Source of the DNA: Methanobrevibacter sp. | GTDB lineage: Archaea > Methanobacteriota > Methanobacteria > Methanobacteriales > Methanobacteriaceae | Length of the DNA: 22,653 bases | Assembly: GCA_017404125.1 (NCBI GenBank) | Contig: JAFRCZ010000049.1 | Coordinates: 1-22,653 of the forward strand | Reading direction: 5' to 3' | In this document: positions 8,066-15,499 of the stretch, piece by piece | Position numbering within the stretch: position 1 is the first letter of the stretch | How the letters are laid out: the number at the start of each line of letters is the position of its first letter | Position numbers and translations under genes: made by a program | Notes under the pieces: generated by a model | What the model saw: only the letters and a program-made list of their open reading frames with translations | The model's database searches: none | Told to the model about the DNA's origin: nothing

Positions 8066-9163
8066 CTATTTCTTTTCAGTTACTTTACAATCAATAGCTA
8101 CATGCCACATTCTTGTTTTATAGGATTTGACTTTTCGGGTACTAAGTATTTCCACATCTTTATTCTGATTTTCCGCTTCCCTTTGAACCTTTTCCATTCC
8201 ATGGAAAAATCCATCTGAAAATTCATAATAGTGAATAACTCCCCCATCATTACAAAGGGATATGGCTAAACTTAAGAATTCAGGCGCTAATCCTGGAAGG
8301 TTCATAATAATTCTGTCAAATTTTTTATCCTTTAATTCATTTTTAGCAACTTCATTTGTATCTCCGCAAATTGCTGTAATGTGAGCATTAGGTGCTAATT
8401 TATTTAGCCTGATATTTTCATTCAAGTACTTGATGGCATGCTCATTGATGTCTACAGCAGTAATGTTCACATTCTTTTCTTTAGCTATCACGATAGGAAA
8501 TGGTCCAATCCCTGCAAACATATCCAGGATTTCTTCCCCATCATTAGTTTCTTCCTGGACTCTTTTCCTTTCAGTAGCCAATCTTGGTGAGAAATAAACG
8601 TTTTTCACATCCAACTTTAATCTGGTTCCATGTTCCTTATGGATTGTTATAGGGTTGTCTTCTCCTGCGATAAGTTCCAGTTCTCTTGTTCTTGTTACTC
8701 CTTGGACTGCACTTTTCTTCATGTAAACTGTTTTTCGCTTAGTAAATTGGAGGGTAGCTTCACCAATTTCCTTTTTATGAACTTCAAGTTTTTCTGGAAT
8801 CTCTACAATGACAACATCTCCGATAATGTCAAATGATTTTTTCAATTCTTCGATTTCCTCTTCAGTAAGTTTGCCTTTTAGAAGTTCGGTTATGCTTCTT
8901 GGGAATCTTTTTACAGTTTCAAGGTCTTCTTCTTGGTTTAAATCTATAATTTCAATAGTATAATTATTGTTTTGTTTTGTAATTTCTTCTTTGCATTCTT
9001 CTATGACTTTAGAGAGCAATTCATCTCCTGTTTCTTTCTTAACAGGTATATGTCCAAAACCATTTTCGACTTTTATCTTATAGTCATAGTCAATAATCTT
9101 ATGTTTTAGTACAATTTGTCTTGTTGCCTCTATATTCTGCACTGGAATTTTTATGGTTAACAT
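8066..9163 (-). CDS. trm5: tRNA (guanine37-N1)-methyltransferase Trm5
   Basis: This 365-residue protein is archaeal Trm5, which methylates N1 of G37 beside the anticodon with S-adenosylmethionine and prevents frameshifting. Residues 1-70 fit the small D1 domain and residues 110-200 the D2 region, with EHGTR and NVYFSPRLATER (188-199). The Rossmann methyltransferase domain has DMFAGIG (214-220), VDIN (237-240) and NLP (288-290) in place of the commoner NPP. The overall length is normal. The gene is convergent with the mtnA-cupin unit and divergent from the aldo/keto reductase. The upstream region has no strong ribosome binding site, so the transcript may have a short leader. Confidence 0.9.
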   Translation of the reverse strand: MLTIKIPVQNIEATRQIVLKHKIIDYDYKIKVENGFGHIPVKKETGDELLSKVIEECKEEITKQNNNYTIEIIDLNQEEDLETVKRFPRSITELLKGKLTEEEIEELKKSFDIIGDVVIVEIPEKLEVHKKEIGEATLQFTKRKTVYMKKSAVQGVTRTRELELIAGEDNPITIHKEHGTRLKLDVKNVYFSPRLATERKRVQEETNDGEEILDMFAGIGPFPIVIAKEKNVNITAVDINEHAIKYLNENIRLNKLAPNAHITAICGDTNEVAKNELKDKKFDRIIMNLPGLAPEFLSLAISLCNDGGVIHYYEFSDGFFHGMEKVQREAENQNKDVEILSTRKVKSYKTRMWHVAIDCKVTEKK

Positions 9164-9518
9164 AGTATCTTTAATTTAATTGGTTTAATGATTAATAATC
9201 TTGCTGTTTATTGAGCATATTTTAATTTAATCAATCGTTATTTAATTTAAATCAATAGTTTTTTCACTTTGATTTTTTGGTTTTTCTTATTGCTTTTTCT
9301 CTTCTGATTAAATATTTAATTTTTATTATTTTTAATATTATCCTATATGATTTTTTATTATGGTTCTTTACGTTATTAATTATACATTTTGTTAATTATC
9401 ATTAATTTTATTTAATTAAATCTAGATATTATTATATGAGCATTATTGTAATTTTAAAATTAAATTTTTATTATAATTTACAATTCTTATAATTATTAAA
9501 GCATTAAGGAGATAAAGT
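9164..9518. other. Divergent AT-rich intergenic region
   Basis: It lies between trm5 (minus) and the aldo/keto reductase (plus), so it must hold promoters for both. The sequence is almost all A/T with many TTTAAT-like words, and I cannot single out one TATA box on either side with confidence. AAGGAG at 9506-9511 is a clear ribosome binding site for the plus-strand gene. No open reading frame or notable repeat is seen. Confidence 0.4.
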
Positions 9519-10670
9519 ATGAAAAATATGGGATTTGGGATGATGCGTTTGCCGCAACTGGATGAAAATGATTTTTCCAGTGTGGATTTTGAAGAAGTTA
9601 AAAAGATGGCTGATGTTTATATGGAGCATGGATTCAATTACTTCGATACCGCTTATGCATATCATGATGGGGCAAGTGAAGTGGCTTTTAGAAAAGCGGT
9701 ATCAGAACGTTATCCCCGTGATTCATTTTATATTGCAGATAAGATGCCAACTTTCCTTATTACAGAGGAATCTCAAGTGGGGCCAATATTCAAAGAGCAA
9801 TTGGAACGTTGCGGTGTTGATTACTTTGACTATTATATGGTGCATAATGTAAGCAGCTTTTCAGAAGCAGGATGGAAACATGTAGATACATTTGGCTTTT
9901 GCAAAAGGATGAAAGATGAAGGAAAAATCAAAAAACTAGGCCTTTCCACACATGCAAATGCAGAGTTTCTGGATAATATTCTAAATGAGCATCCATATAT
10001 GGAGTTTGTACAATTGCAAATAAATTATTTGGATTGGGAAAATGAGGGTGTTGAAGCAAGAAAATGTGTAGAAGTTGCTCACAAACATGATCTGCCGATT
10101 ATTGTAATGGAACCATTAAAAGGAGGGTTCTTGGCAAATCTTCCTAAAGATGCAGAGGAAATAATGAAAGAATATGATCCTGATGAATCTCCAGTTTCCT
10201 GGGCATTCCGTTATGTTGCAGGAATAGAAGGGGTATTTATGGTATTGTCTGGTGCAAGCACTTTAGAGCAGATGGAAGAGAACATTGCTTTTATGGATGA
10301 TTTCAAGCCACTTAATGATGAGGAGCATAAGATCATTGAAGATGTTACAGAGATAATCAATAGCAATATTGCTATTCCATGCACTAAATGCAATTATTGC
10401 ATAAGCTCCTGTCCAGCAAACATTATGATTCCTAAATTATTCGACTTATATAATAATGAGAAGATTCAAGGTTTGAAAGTAGGTGAATTCACTGCTGTTG
10501 GAAATGCTTATAGAAACTATTCATGTTTGGAAGGAGTGGGCATAGCTTCTGACTGCACTGCTTGTGAGGCATGCATGAAGGAATGTCCTCAACAAATTGA
10601 CATTGCAAGCTTAATGCCAGAGGTGGCTAAAACCTTTGAAACAGAGGTTTACGGTTTTACTAATGAGTAA
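9519..10670 (+). CDS. Aldo/keto reductase with C-terminal dicluster 4Fe-4S domain
   Basis: This 383-residue protein starts at ATG 9519 behind AAGGAG. Residues 1-275 are an aldo/keto reductase barrel with the tetrad D43, Y48, K75 and H109 (YYMVHN). Residues 285-360 carry two cluster motifs: C288, C291, C294 and C298 followed by P, and C346, C349, C352 and C356 followed by P. They flank a helical linker, as in the COG1453 family common in anaerobes. The iron-sulfur part suggests that electrons come from or go to ferredoxin or another low-potential carrier. The physiological substrate is unknown. No signal peptide or membrane segment is present. The gene ends 103 bases before the MATE gene. Confidence 0.9.
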   Translation: MKNMGFGMMRLPQLDENDFSSVDFEEVKKMADVYMEHGFNYFDTAYAYHDGASEVAFRKAVSERYPRDSFYIADKMPTFLITEESQVGPIFKEQLERCGVDYFDYYMVHNVSSFSEAGWKHVDTFGFCKRMKDEGKIKKLGLSTHANAEFLDNILNEHPYMEFVQLQINYLDWENEGVEARKCVEVAHKHDLPIIVMEPLKGGFLANLPKDAEEIMKEYDPDESPVSWAFRYVAGIEGVFMVLSGASTLEQMEENIAFMDDFKPLNDEEHKIIEDVTEIINSNIAIPCTKCNYCISSCPANIMIPKLFDLYNNEKIQGLKVGEFTAVGNAYRNYSCLEGVGIASDCTACEACMKECPQQIDIASLMPEVAKTFETEVYGFTNE

Positions 10671-10708
10671 TTCCCTCCTCTCCATTTCTTTTACTTCTTT
10701 TCATTTTT

Positions 10709-10747
10709 AGTTTTTTATTTTAGTTTTTTATTTTAGCCTTTTATTTT
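10709..10747 (+). repeat. Three tandem 13-base units in a T-rich tract
   Basis: AGTTTTTTATTTT occurs at 10709-10721 and 10722-10734, and AGCCTTTTATTTT follows at 10735-10747. The array sits between the aldo/keto reductase stop and the MATE start. It offers several U-rich release tracts, so it may act as an archaeal terminator. Confidence 0.6.
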
Positions 10748-10773
10748 AAATTTTATTTGGTTTTGGAGTTTAT

Positions 10774-12174
10774 ATGAATGTTGTAAGAAATTTCTATGAT
10801 ATTCTAAGCGATAAGACAGTTAATGAAAGGGGATATTTTTTCTCAAACAAGGCATTGTTTGCCTTATTCCTGCCATTATTTGTTGAACAGGCTTTGGAAT
10901 TCTGTTTGGGTCTTGCTGACTCAATGATGGTTGCATCCTTAGGTGAGGTTGCAATTTCAGGCGTATCATTAGTTGACTTTCTGGTTCAGCTTCTTATCTT
11001 CAGCTTTTCGGCTCTAGGTACCGGAGGTGCTGTAATAGCTGGACAATACTTAGGGAATAATGAAAGGGACAAGGCATGTGATGCATCAGATCAATTAGTT
11101 TGGTTTACAACTATCTTAGCAATTATAAGGGCTATTATTGTTTTGATTTTAAAGTCTTCTTTAATTAATTTATTTTTTGGCCAAATAGAGACTGACGTTT
11201 TCAATACTTCAAGCATTTATTTAAGTTATATGGCCATTTCAATTCCATTCATTGCTCTTTATAACTCTGGAGCAGCAATATTCCGGACAATGGGCAAGGC
11301 TAATTTGCCTATGCAGATAATGTTTGTCTGTGATATATTGAACATTATTGGAAATGCAATATTGCTTTTCGTATTTGGCTTTGGCGTTGAAGGGGTAGCT
11401 ATTCCAACAGTTTTGGCAAGGGCCCTTGCAGCGGTCGTATTGATTTATTATCTCCTTCAGGAAAGATATGAACTCCATATCAAAAAGACCTTAAAGCATA
11501 AGTTCGACGCCTTATTGCTTAAAAAGGTTTTAAATGTTGGAATTCCTTATGGAGTTGAAAATGGAGTTTTTCAACTGGGAAGAATTTTGATTTTAAGTCT
11601 GGTTTCTACATTTGGGACAGTGGCTATTGCTGCAAATTCTGTAGGCTATGCAATTGGAATCTTTTCAGTATTGCCAGGCTTTGCAATAAATCTTGGACTG
11701 ACTGCAGTCATTTCCCGCTGTGTCGGAAATAATGATTTTGAACAGGCAAAATTCTATAACAAGAAGATTTTAATCCTTGTTTTCTTGTCTCATTTAGCAA
11801 TCAATTTGCTTATATTTGCATTGCTTCCATTCATATTGCAAATATATAGTTTATCTCCTGAAGCTACTGGCTTAACATATCAAATGGTCCTTTGGCATGG
11901 AATCTTTGCAATATTGATTTGGCCTATTGCATTTACATTGCCGACTACCTTCAGAGGAGCTGGAGATGCAAAATGGCCAATGGCTATAAGCTTATCAGTC
12001 ATGTTTATTTGCAGAATTGGATTATCCTATGTCATTGCAGATTTCATGGGAGTCGGAGTATTCGGAACTTGGATTGCGATGTTTATAGATTGGTATGTAA
12101 GGGCAGGACTCTATATTTACAGATACTTTAGCGGCAAGTGGATGGAATATAGGGCTGTTGGAGAAAATGCATGA
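10774..12174 (+). CDS. MATE family multidrug/cation exporter
   Basis: This 466-residue membrane protein starts at ATG 10774, with TTGGAG about five bases upstream. After a 26-residue cytoplasmic start it has roughly twelve hydrophobic helices in two halves, as expected for MATE antiporters. Typical MATE signatures are LFVEQALEFCLGLADSMMVA in the first helix pair, ALGTGGAVIAGQYLGN, and RTMGKANLPM after the fourth helix region. In the second half GIPYGVENGVFQLGR and TTFRGAGDAKWPM repeat the pattern. Such proteins export drugs or cationic metabolites in exchange for sodium or protons. The substrate cannot be predicted. A hairpin with a T run lies about 80 bases downstream. Confidence 0.9.
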   Translation: MNVVRNFYDILSDKTVNERGYFFSNKALFALFLPLFVEQALEFCLGLADSMMVASLGEVAISGVSLVDFLVQLLIFSFSALGTGGAVIAGQYLGNNERDKACDASDQLVWFTTILAIIRAIIVLILKSSLINLFFGQIETDVFNTSSIYLSYMAISIPFIALYNSGAAIFRTMGKANLPMQIMFVCDILNIIGNAILLFVFGFGVEGVAIPTVLARALAAVVLIYYLLQERYELHIKKTLKHKFDALLLKKVLNVGIPYGVENGVFQLGRILILSLVSTFGTVAIAANSVGYAIGIFSVLPGFAINLGLTAVISRCVGNNDFEQAKFYNKKILILVFLSHLAINLLIFALLPFILQIYSLSPEATGLTYQMVLWHGIFAILIWPIAFTLPTTFRGAGDAKWPMAISLSVMFICRIGLSYVIADFMGVGVFGTWIAMFIDWYVRAGLYIYRYFSGKWMEYRAVGENA

Positions 12175-12219
12175 AAAGGGATTTAAAATAGTTTCATATT
12201 ATACGAATTTTCGCTAACC

Positions 12220-12227
12220 TTTAAATA
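12220..12227 (+). promoter_or_regulatory. TATA box of a candidate small RNA
   Basis: CTAACC followed by TTTAAATA is close to the consensus for Methanobacteriales promoters. It lies 46 bases after the MATE stop and predicts a start near 12251. No protein gene begins there, which points to an RNA product. Confidence 0.5.
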
Positions 12228-12250
12228 TGAGTTATGTATAAAATATTATT

Positions 12251-12377
12251 AGCTGTTTATAAAACAGCTACGCTTTTTTTTTAAAATAAAGTGGTGATGT
12301 ATGGTGTAAAAAGGGTTGCTTTTTAACGTGAAGAGCAGGTTTATGGTGGGCCTGTGTTATTAAGCGCCCTTTTTTTT
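12251..12377 (+). ncRNA. Candidate structured small RNA, family unknown
   Basis: The segment lies between the MATE gene and dphB. AGCTGTTT (12251-12258) pairs with AAACAGCT (12262-12269), and a nine-T run follows at 12274-12282. A second structure starts at GGGTTGCT (12313-12320), which pairs with AGCGCCC (12363-12369) with one bulged base. Inside it TAAC pairs with GTTA (12356-12359) and GCAGG (12335-12339) with CCTGT (12351-12355), leaving GTGAAGA as a one-sided bulge. An eight-T run closes the unit at 12370-12377. Its G+C content is well above its surroundings. Tiny frames exist: ATG 12297 with nine codons, and ATG-GTG-TAA at 12301. A leader peptide cannot be excluded. I do not recognise tRNA, 5S, SRP, RNase P, C/D or H/ACA signatures. 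The first hairpin could simply terminate MATE. Confidence 0.45.
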
Positions 12378-12460
12378 ATTAATCTATTTTTACTTTTTAT
12401 TTAAAATTTAACCTTTATTTCGTTATTTTGATTGTAATTAGATTGATTATATTAGGATAT

Positions 12461-12469
12461 TATATAAAT
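12461..12469 (+). promoter_or_regulatory. TATA box of dphB
   Basis: TATATAAAT lies 30-38 bases before ATG 12499, so the transcript should start about ten bases before the gene. AAGTGATTTT directly upstream of the ATG may serve as a weak ribosome binding site. Confidence 0.55.
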
Positions 12470-12498
12470 TATTATATTAAGATACTTTAAGTGATTTT

Positions 12499-13296
12499 AT
12501 GTTTTATTTGGTTGGTTTAGGATTATTTGATGAAAAGGACATATCTTTAAAAGGTGTGGAAGCATTAAAAAAAGTGGATAAGGTTTATGCTGAGTTTTTC
12601 ACTTCACGATTATTCGGCTCTAATTTTGAGAAGATTGAATCAATTATCGGAAAGGAGATCATTGTCCTTGACAGGACTCAAGTGGAAGAGGAATCAATCT
12701 TTTTAAAGGAAGCAAAGGATATGAATGTTGCGTTGATTACTGGGGGAGACCCTTTAATTGCTACAACACACTCTGATTTTCTAGTGGAATGTGCAAGAAA
12801 AGGCATTGATTTTGAAGTCATTCACGGTTCAAGCATTCTATCTTCAGCACCTGCTATTTCAGGCCTTCAAGCATATAAGTTCGGTAAGGTCACAACCATA
12901 CCATTCCCAGATTTAGAGTATAACTATTTCCCTAAATCCCCTTACATAGCTATTGAAGAGAACTTAAAGATGGATATGCATACCTTGGTTCTATTGGATA
13001 TTCAAGCTCATAAGGAAAAGTATATGACAGTAAATGAAGGATTGGAAAATCTAATGACCATTAAGGATAATCTTGATCATGAAGGATTAATTAATGAAGA
13101 CACTTTGGCTATTGGAATAGCAAGAGTAGGATCAAAGGATAATCTTGTAAAAGCAGGTTATATCAAGGATTTGATTGATTTTGATTTTGGAGGTCCTCTT
13201 CATTGTATTGTAATTCCTTCCAAATTGCATATTGTTGAAGCGGAATATTTGGTTGAAGTTGCTGGAGCTCCAAAAGAAATCTTGGATGATATTTAA
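12499..13296 (+). CDS. dphB: Diphthine synthase
   Basis: This 265-residue protein matches archaeal diphthine synthase (DphB, Dph5 in eukaryotes). That enzyme transfers methyl groups from S-adenosylmethionine during conversion of a histidine in elongation factor 2 to diphthamide. Visible motifs of this tetrapyrrole-methylase-like fold are LVGLGL (4-9), TGGDPLIATTH (81-91), HGSSI (109-113) and LLDI (165-168). The C-terminal GGPLHCIVIPSKLHIVEAEYL is also typical. Length and motifs are complete. It stands alone, with its own TATA box and a short leader. Confidence 0.93.
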   Translation: MFYLVGLGLFDEKDISLKGVEALKKVDKVYAEFFTSRLFGSNFEKIESIIGKEIIVLDRTQVEEESIFLKEAKDMNVALITGGDPLIATTHSDFLVECARKGIDFEVIHGSSILSSAPAISGLQAYKFGKVTTIPFPDLEYNYFPKSPYIAIEENLKMDMHTLVLLDIQAHKEKYMTVNEGLENLMTIKDNLDHEGLINEDTLAIGIARVGSKDNLVKAGYIKDLIDFDFGGPLHCIVIPSKLHIVEAEYLVEVAGAPKEILDDI

Positions 13297-13381
13297 TCCA
13301 TTAATAATTTTAAAAAATAATCTTAGATTGCTAATAAACTGTGTAAAAATATTAAAAATAGTAAAATAAGAAAAAAATTGG

Positions 13382-13484
13382 AAAGAACATAGTAGTTAGT
13401 TTGTTAGCTTCTAATCTTTTAAAAAATTTTTAAAATTTATTTTTACAATATAAATCATAAAAATTCCGTTTTACTATGTTCTTT
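13382..13484. repeat. Long-range inverted repeat after dphB
   Basis: AAAGAACATAGTA at 13382-13394 has its exact complement TACTATGTTCTTT at 13472-13484, enclosing 77 bases of A/T-rich sequence. The words contain G and C in an otherwise nearly pure A/T region. It could fold in RNA as a large hairpin or mark the ends of a small decayed element. No coding sequence is inside. Confidence 0.6.
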
Positions 13485-13736
13485 ATGAAAATTATTATAA
13501 AAAATTTATAATAGTCTTCATTTCCCAATGGATGTTAATCCTATACTTATTTTTATTTTTTTAATTTATAAATATTTTCATATTTTAGAACTATTTTTAA
13601 CATTACTAATAATTAAATAATTTTTAGTTTTTTATGAAAATATTATTTTCTTGTTTAAATTATTAAAAAAATAATATTTAATTGTATTATAAAAATATTT
13701 TTGAAATTTGTTAATGTTTAAAAAAGAAATTTAAAA

Positions 13737-14026
13737 TAAGAGGATATTTTTTATTATCTTTTTAAAAAATTAATAAGTACTTTATAGTATTTAGGTAATT
13801 TGTATAAGATATTTCACTTGAGTAAAATATCAGTTTTAAGGTAATTTATATAGGACTTTTTTTAATTAAAGACAATGCCAAATATCCTCTTATATTAACA
13901 TATTGATTAATAAATTATTTTTATTGGAGATTATAAATTTATTAATATGATATGTAATTATATACACATCGTATAATATTATGTTATATGAACTTATAAA
14001 TCTTTCGTTTTAATTTAAGAGGATAT
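13737..14026. repeat. Three alternating copies of a TAAGAGGATAT word with a nested hairpin
   Basis: TAAGAGGATATTT (13737-13749) is followed by its exact complement AAATATCCTCTTA (13880-13892). TAAGAGGATAT appears again in the first orientation at 14016-14026. The spacing is about 143 and 136 bases. Between the first two lies a symmetric core: AGGTAATTTGTATA (13793-13806), a hairpin GATATTTCAC/GTAAAATATC (13808-13831) with one mismatch, and AGGTAATTTATATA (13839-13852). The remainder of 13297-14107 is A/T-rich without any gene that I can support. The nature of the repeats is unknown. Confidence 0.6.
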
Positions 14027-14107
14027 AAAAATTAGATGAAATTTAAGATATGAAATATTATTTATTTCATTATTGAAATTTTTTAAAAATTAGTTAAAGT
14101 TCGTTTT

Positions 14108-14341
14108 TTACTTTCTGGTTCTGTTTGATCTCAATTCATATCTTTTTGGGCTTCCAACATCCTCATGAGCTTGATTTATGATGTAAAGGAAAATTCTTTT
14201 GTTGAGATTGTATTTTTTAGAAAACTTCTTATAAAGGGCATATTTGCTTCTTCTGTTTCCAAAATAGTCTATTTTTTCCAAGTATTCCTTTTTGATTTCC
14301 TCAATTGGACTTAACTCTTCTTGGTTGTTTTTGGAGCTCAT
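14108..14341 (-). CDS. Small basic protein of unknown function
   Basis: This 77-residue frame starts at ATG 14341 with GGGGA about eight bases upstream on its strand. The first third is acidic (EELSPIEEIKKEYLEKIDYF). The rest is strongly basic and probably helical (RRSKYALYKKFSKKYNLNKR), ending RYELRSNRTRK. The charge suggests nucleic acid binding, but I see no named domain, cysteine motif or membrane segment. It is isolated, with about 800 bases of repeat-rich DNA downstream and a tandem repeat upstream. It could be a genuine small regulator or a lineage-specific orphan. Confidence 0.55.
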   Translation of the reverse strand: MSSKNNQEELSPIEEIKKEYLEKIDYFGNRRSKYALYKKFSKKYNLNKRIFLYIINQAHEDVGSPKRYELRSNRTRK

Positions 14342-14377
14342 GATTTAATTCCCCATTTTAAAATCAGATAAGATAAC

Positions 14378-14432
14378 TAATTAATATAGTTTTTTCTATT
14401 AATTAATATAGTTTTTTCTATTAATTAATATG
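14378..14432. repeat. Tandem 22-base repeat
   Basis: TAATTAATATAGTTTTTTCTAT occurs at 14378-14399 and, identically, at 14400-14421. A partial third copy TAATTAATATG ends at 14432. It lies between the small basic gene (minus) and the transporter (plus), so it may be part of either promoter. Confidence 0.8.
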
Positions 14433-14653
14433 TTTATAAATTATATAAAATTTTCTTACATTCATAAAAATTTTGTTGATTTAATGCAAATCTGTATAAG
14501 TAATACTATATATTTATATTAGATTAAGTTAAATATTTAATATGTTGTATGAAATATCTTATTTTTTAAAAATCTTCTTTTTAAATTAATATTTCATTAA
14601 CTTAAAATATTTTAATCTATTATTTTAACTTTATTAGATTAAGGATTGATTAA
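14433..14653 (+). promoter_or_regulatory. Promoter and leader of the VUT-type transporter
   Basis: Two TATA candidates occur: TTATATAAAA (14441-14450) and TATATATTTA (14507-14516). TATTAGATTAAG is present twice, at 14517-14528 and 14632-14643. The second copy covers the start of the AAGGAT ribosome binding site. TTAATCTA at 14612-14619 is complementary to TAGATTAA in both copies. Between them ATGAAATAT (14549-14557) and ATATTTCAT (14589-14597) can form a 9-bp stem. This layout allows two exclusive folds, one hiding the ribosome binding site, if the upstream promoter is used. Confidence 0.45.
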
Positions 14654-15295
14654 ATGGATTTAAATTTTGACTTTACAGAAAAAAGAGTAATACTCACAGT
14701 ATTCTTCTGTATGGCTTTTACCATTGCAAACTTAATTACTGTTAAGATTATCAATATTAATTTCTTAGGTATGGAAACTCCTGCTGGAGTATTGATCTAT
14801 CCTTTAGTATACATTTTAACTAACGTAATTGCTGATGTATATGGTGAAAGAACTGCACAAAGAACCCTTGTATTAGGTATTGCTGCTGATGTATTATTCG
14901 TATTTATGACTACATTAATATTATTCTTGCCATCTCCAGATTTCTTTACTGGTGATGCAGCATTATCCTTTGTATTTACTCAAACCCCAAGAATTCTTAT
15001 AGCTTCTTACATCAGTTATTTAATCGGTAACTTGGTAAATGCAAGATTGACTACAATCGTAAACAAAGGCACTGATTATTCATCTATTAAAAACTATGCT
15101 GTTATTGGTTTCAGTCAATTGGTGGATAACTTTGTCTTCATTGGTTTGGCGTTTGTAGGTATGTACTCTGTTGTAGACATTTTAATAATGATCTTCACCC
15201 ATTGGTTACTCAGTTTGATTTGGTCAGCTATTGCTCAACCATTCACTACAATGACTGTAAGATGGGCTGAAAAAGGAAAACCTGCTGAAGCTTAA
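14654..15295 (+). CDS. VUT family (YhhQ-like) queuosine/7-deazapurine precursor transporter
   Basis: This 213-residue membrane protein has about six hydrophobic helices and matches the VUT/YhhQ family. It carries FCMAFTIANLITVKII in the first helix, the family signature ILTNVIADVYGER (about 54-66), and NFVFIGLAFVG in the fifth helix. YhhQ takes up preQ0/preQ1 in bacteria. An archaeon would use such bases to make archaeosine in tRNA; that assignment is inferred. The start at ATG 14654 has AAGGAT eight bases upstream. Codon choice in this gene is strongly biased (TTA, GTA, ATT), like other expressed genes here. A strong hairpin terminator follows. Confidence 0.85.
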   Translation: MDLNFDFTEKRVILTVFFCMAFTIANLITVKIININFLGMETPAGVLIYPLVYILTNVIADVYGERTAQRTLVLGIAADVLFVFMTTLILFLPSPDFFTGDAALSFVFTQTPRILIASYISYLIGNLVNARLTTIVNKGTDYSSIKNYAVIGFSQLVDNFVFIGLAFVGMYSVVDILIMIFTHWLLSLIWSAIAQPFTTMTVRWAEKGKPAEA

Positions 15296-15368
15296 TTAAT
15301 TAAAAATTAGTTTTCAGAGGAATATTAATTAGTTATATCAAATTAAAATTAAATTAAAACATTTTAAA

Positions 15369-15417
15369 AAAATGTGAATTCATATTTGATTTCACATTTT
15401 AATATTTTCTTTTTTTC
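15369..15417. terminator. Hairpin terminator between convergent genes
   Basis: AAAATGTGAA (15369-15378) and TTCACATTTT (15391-15400) form a perfect 10-bp stem with a 12-base loop. T-rich sequence follows (15404-15417). It lies between the transporter (plus) and the winged-helix regulator (minus). T/A tracts on both sides could let it work in both directions. Confidence 0.7.
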
Positions 15418-15499
15418 TATGGGGATATTTTTTTATTAGAATTTTTTATTAGAATTTTCATTAGACTTTTTTTTTTTAAATATGTGACTTGTGATATTT

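Noticed and set aside
12251..12377. C/D box or H/ACA guide RNA
   Set aside because: GTGATG resembles a C box but no CUGA D box follows, and no ACA lies after the outer stem.
14378..14432. The 22-base tandem repeat as a CRISPR array
   Set aside because: The copies are directly joined without spacers and are nearly all A/T.
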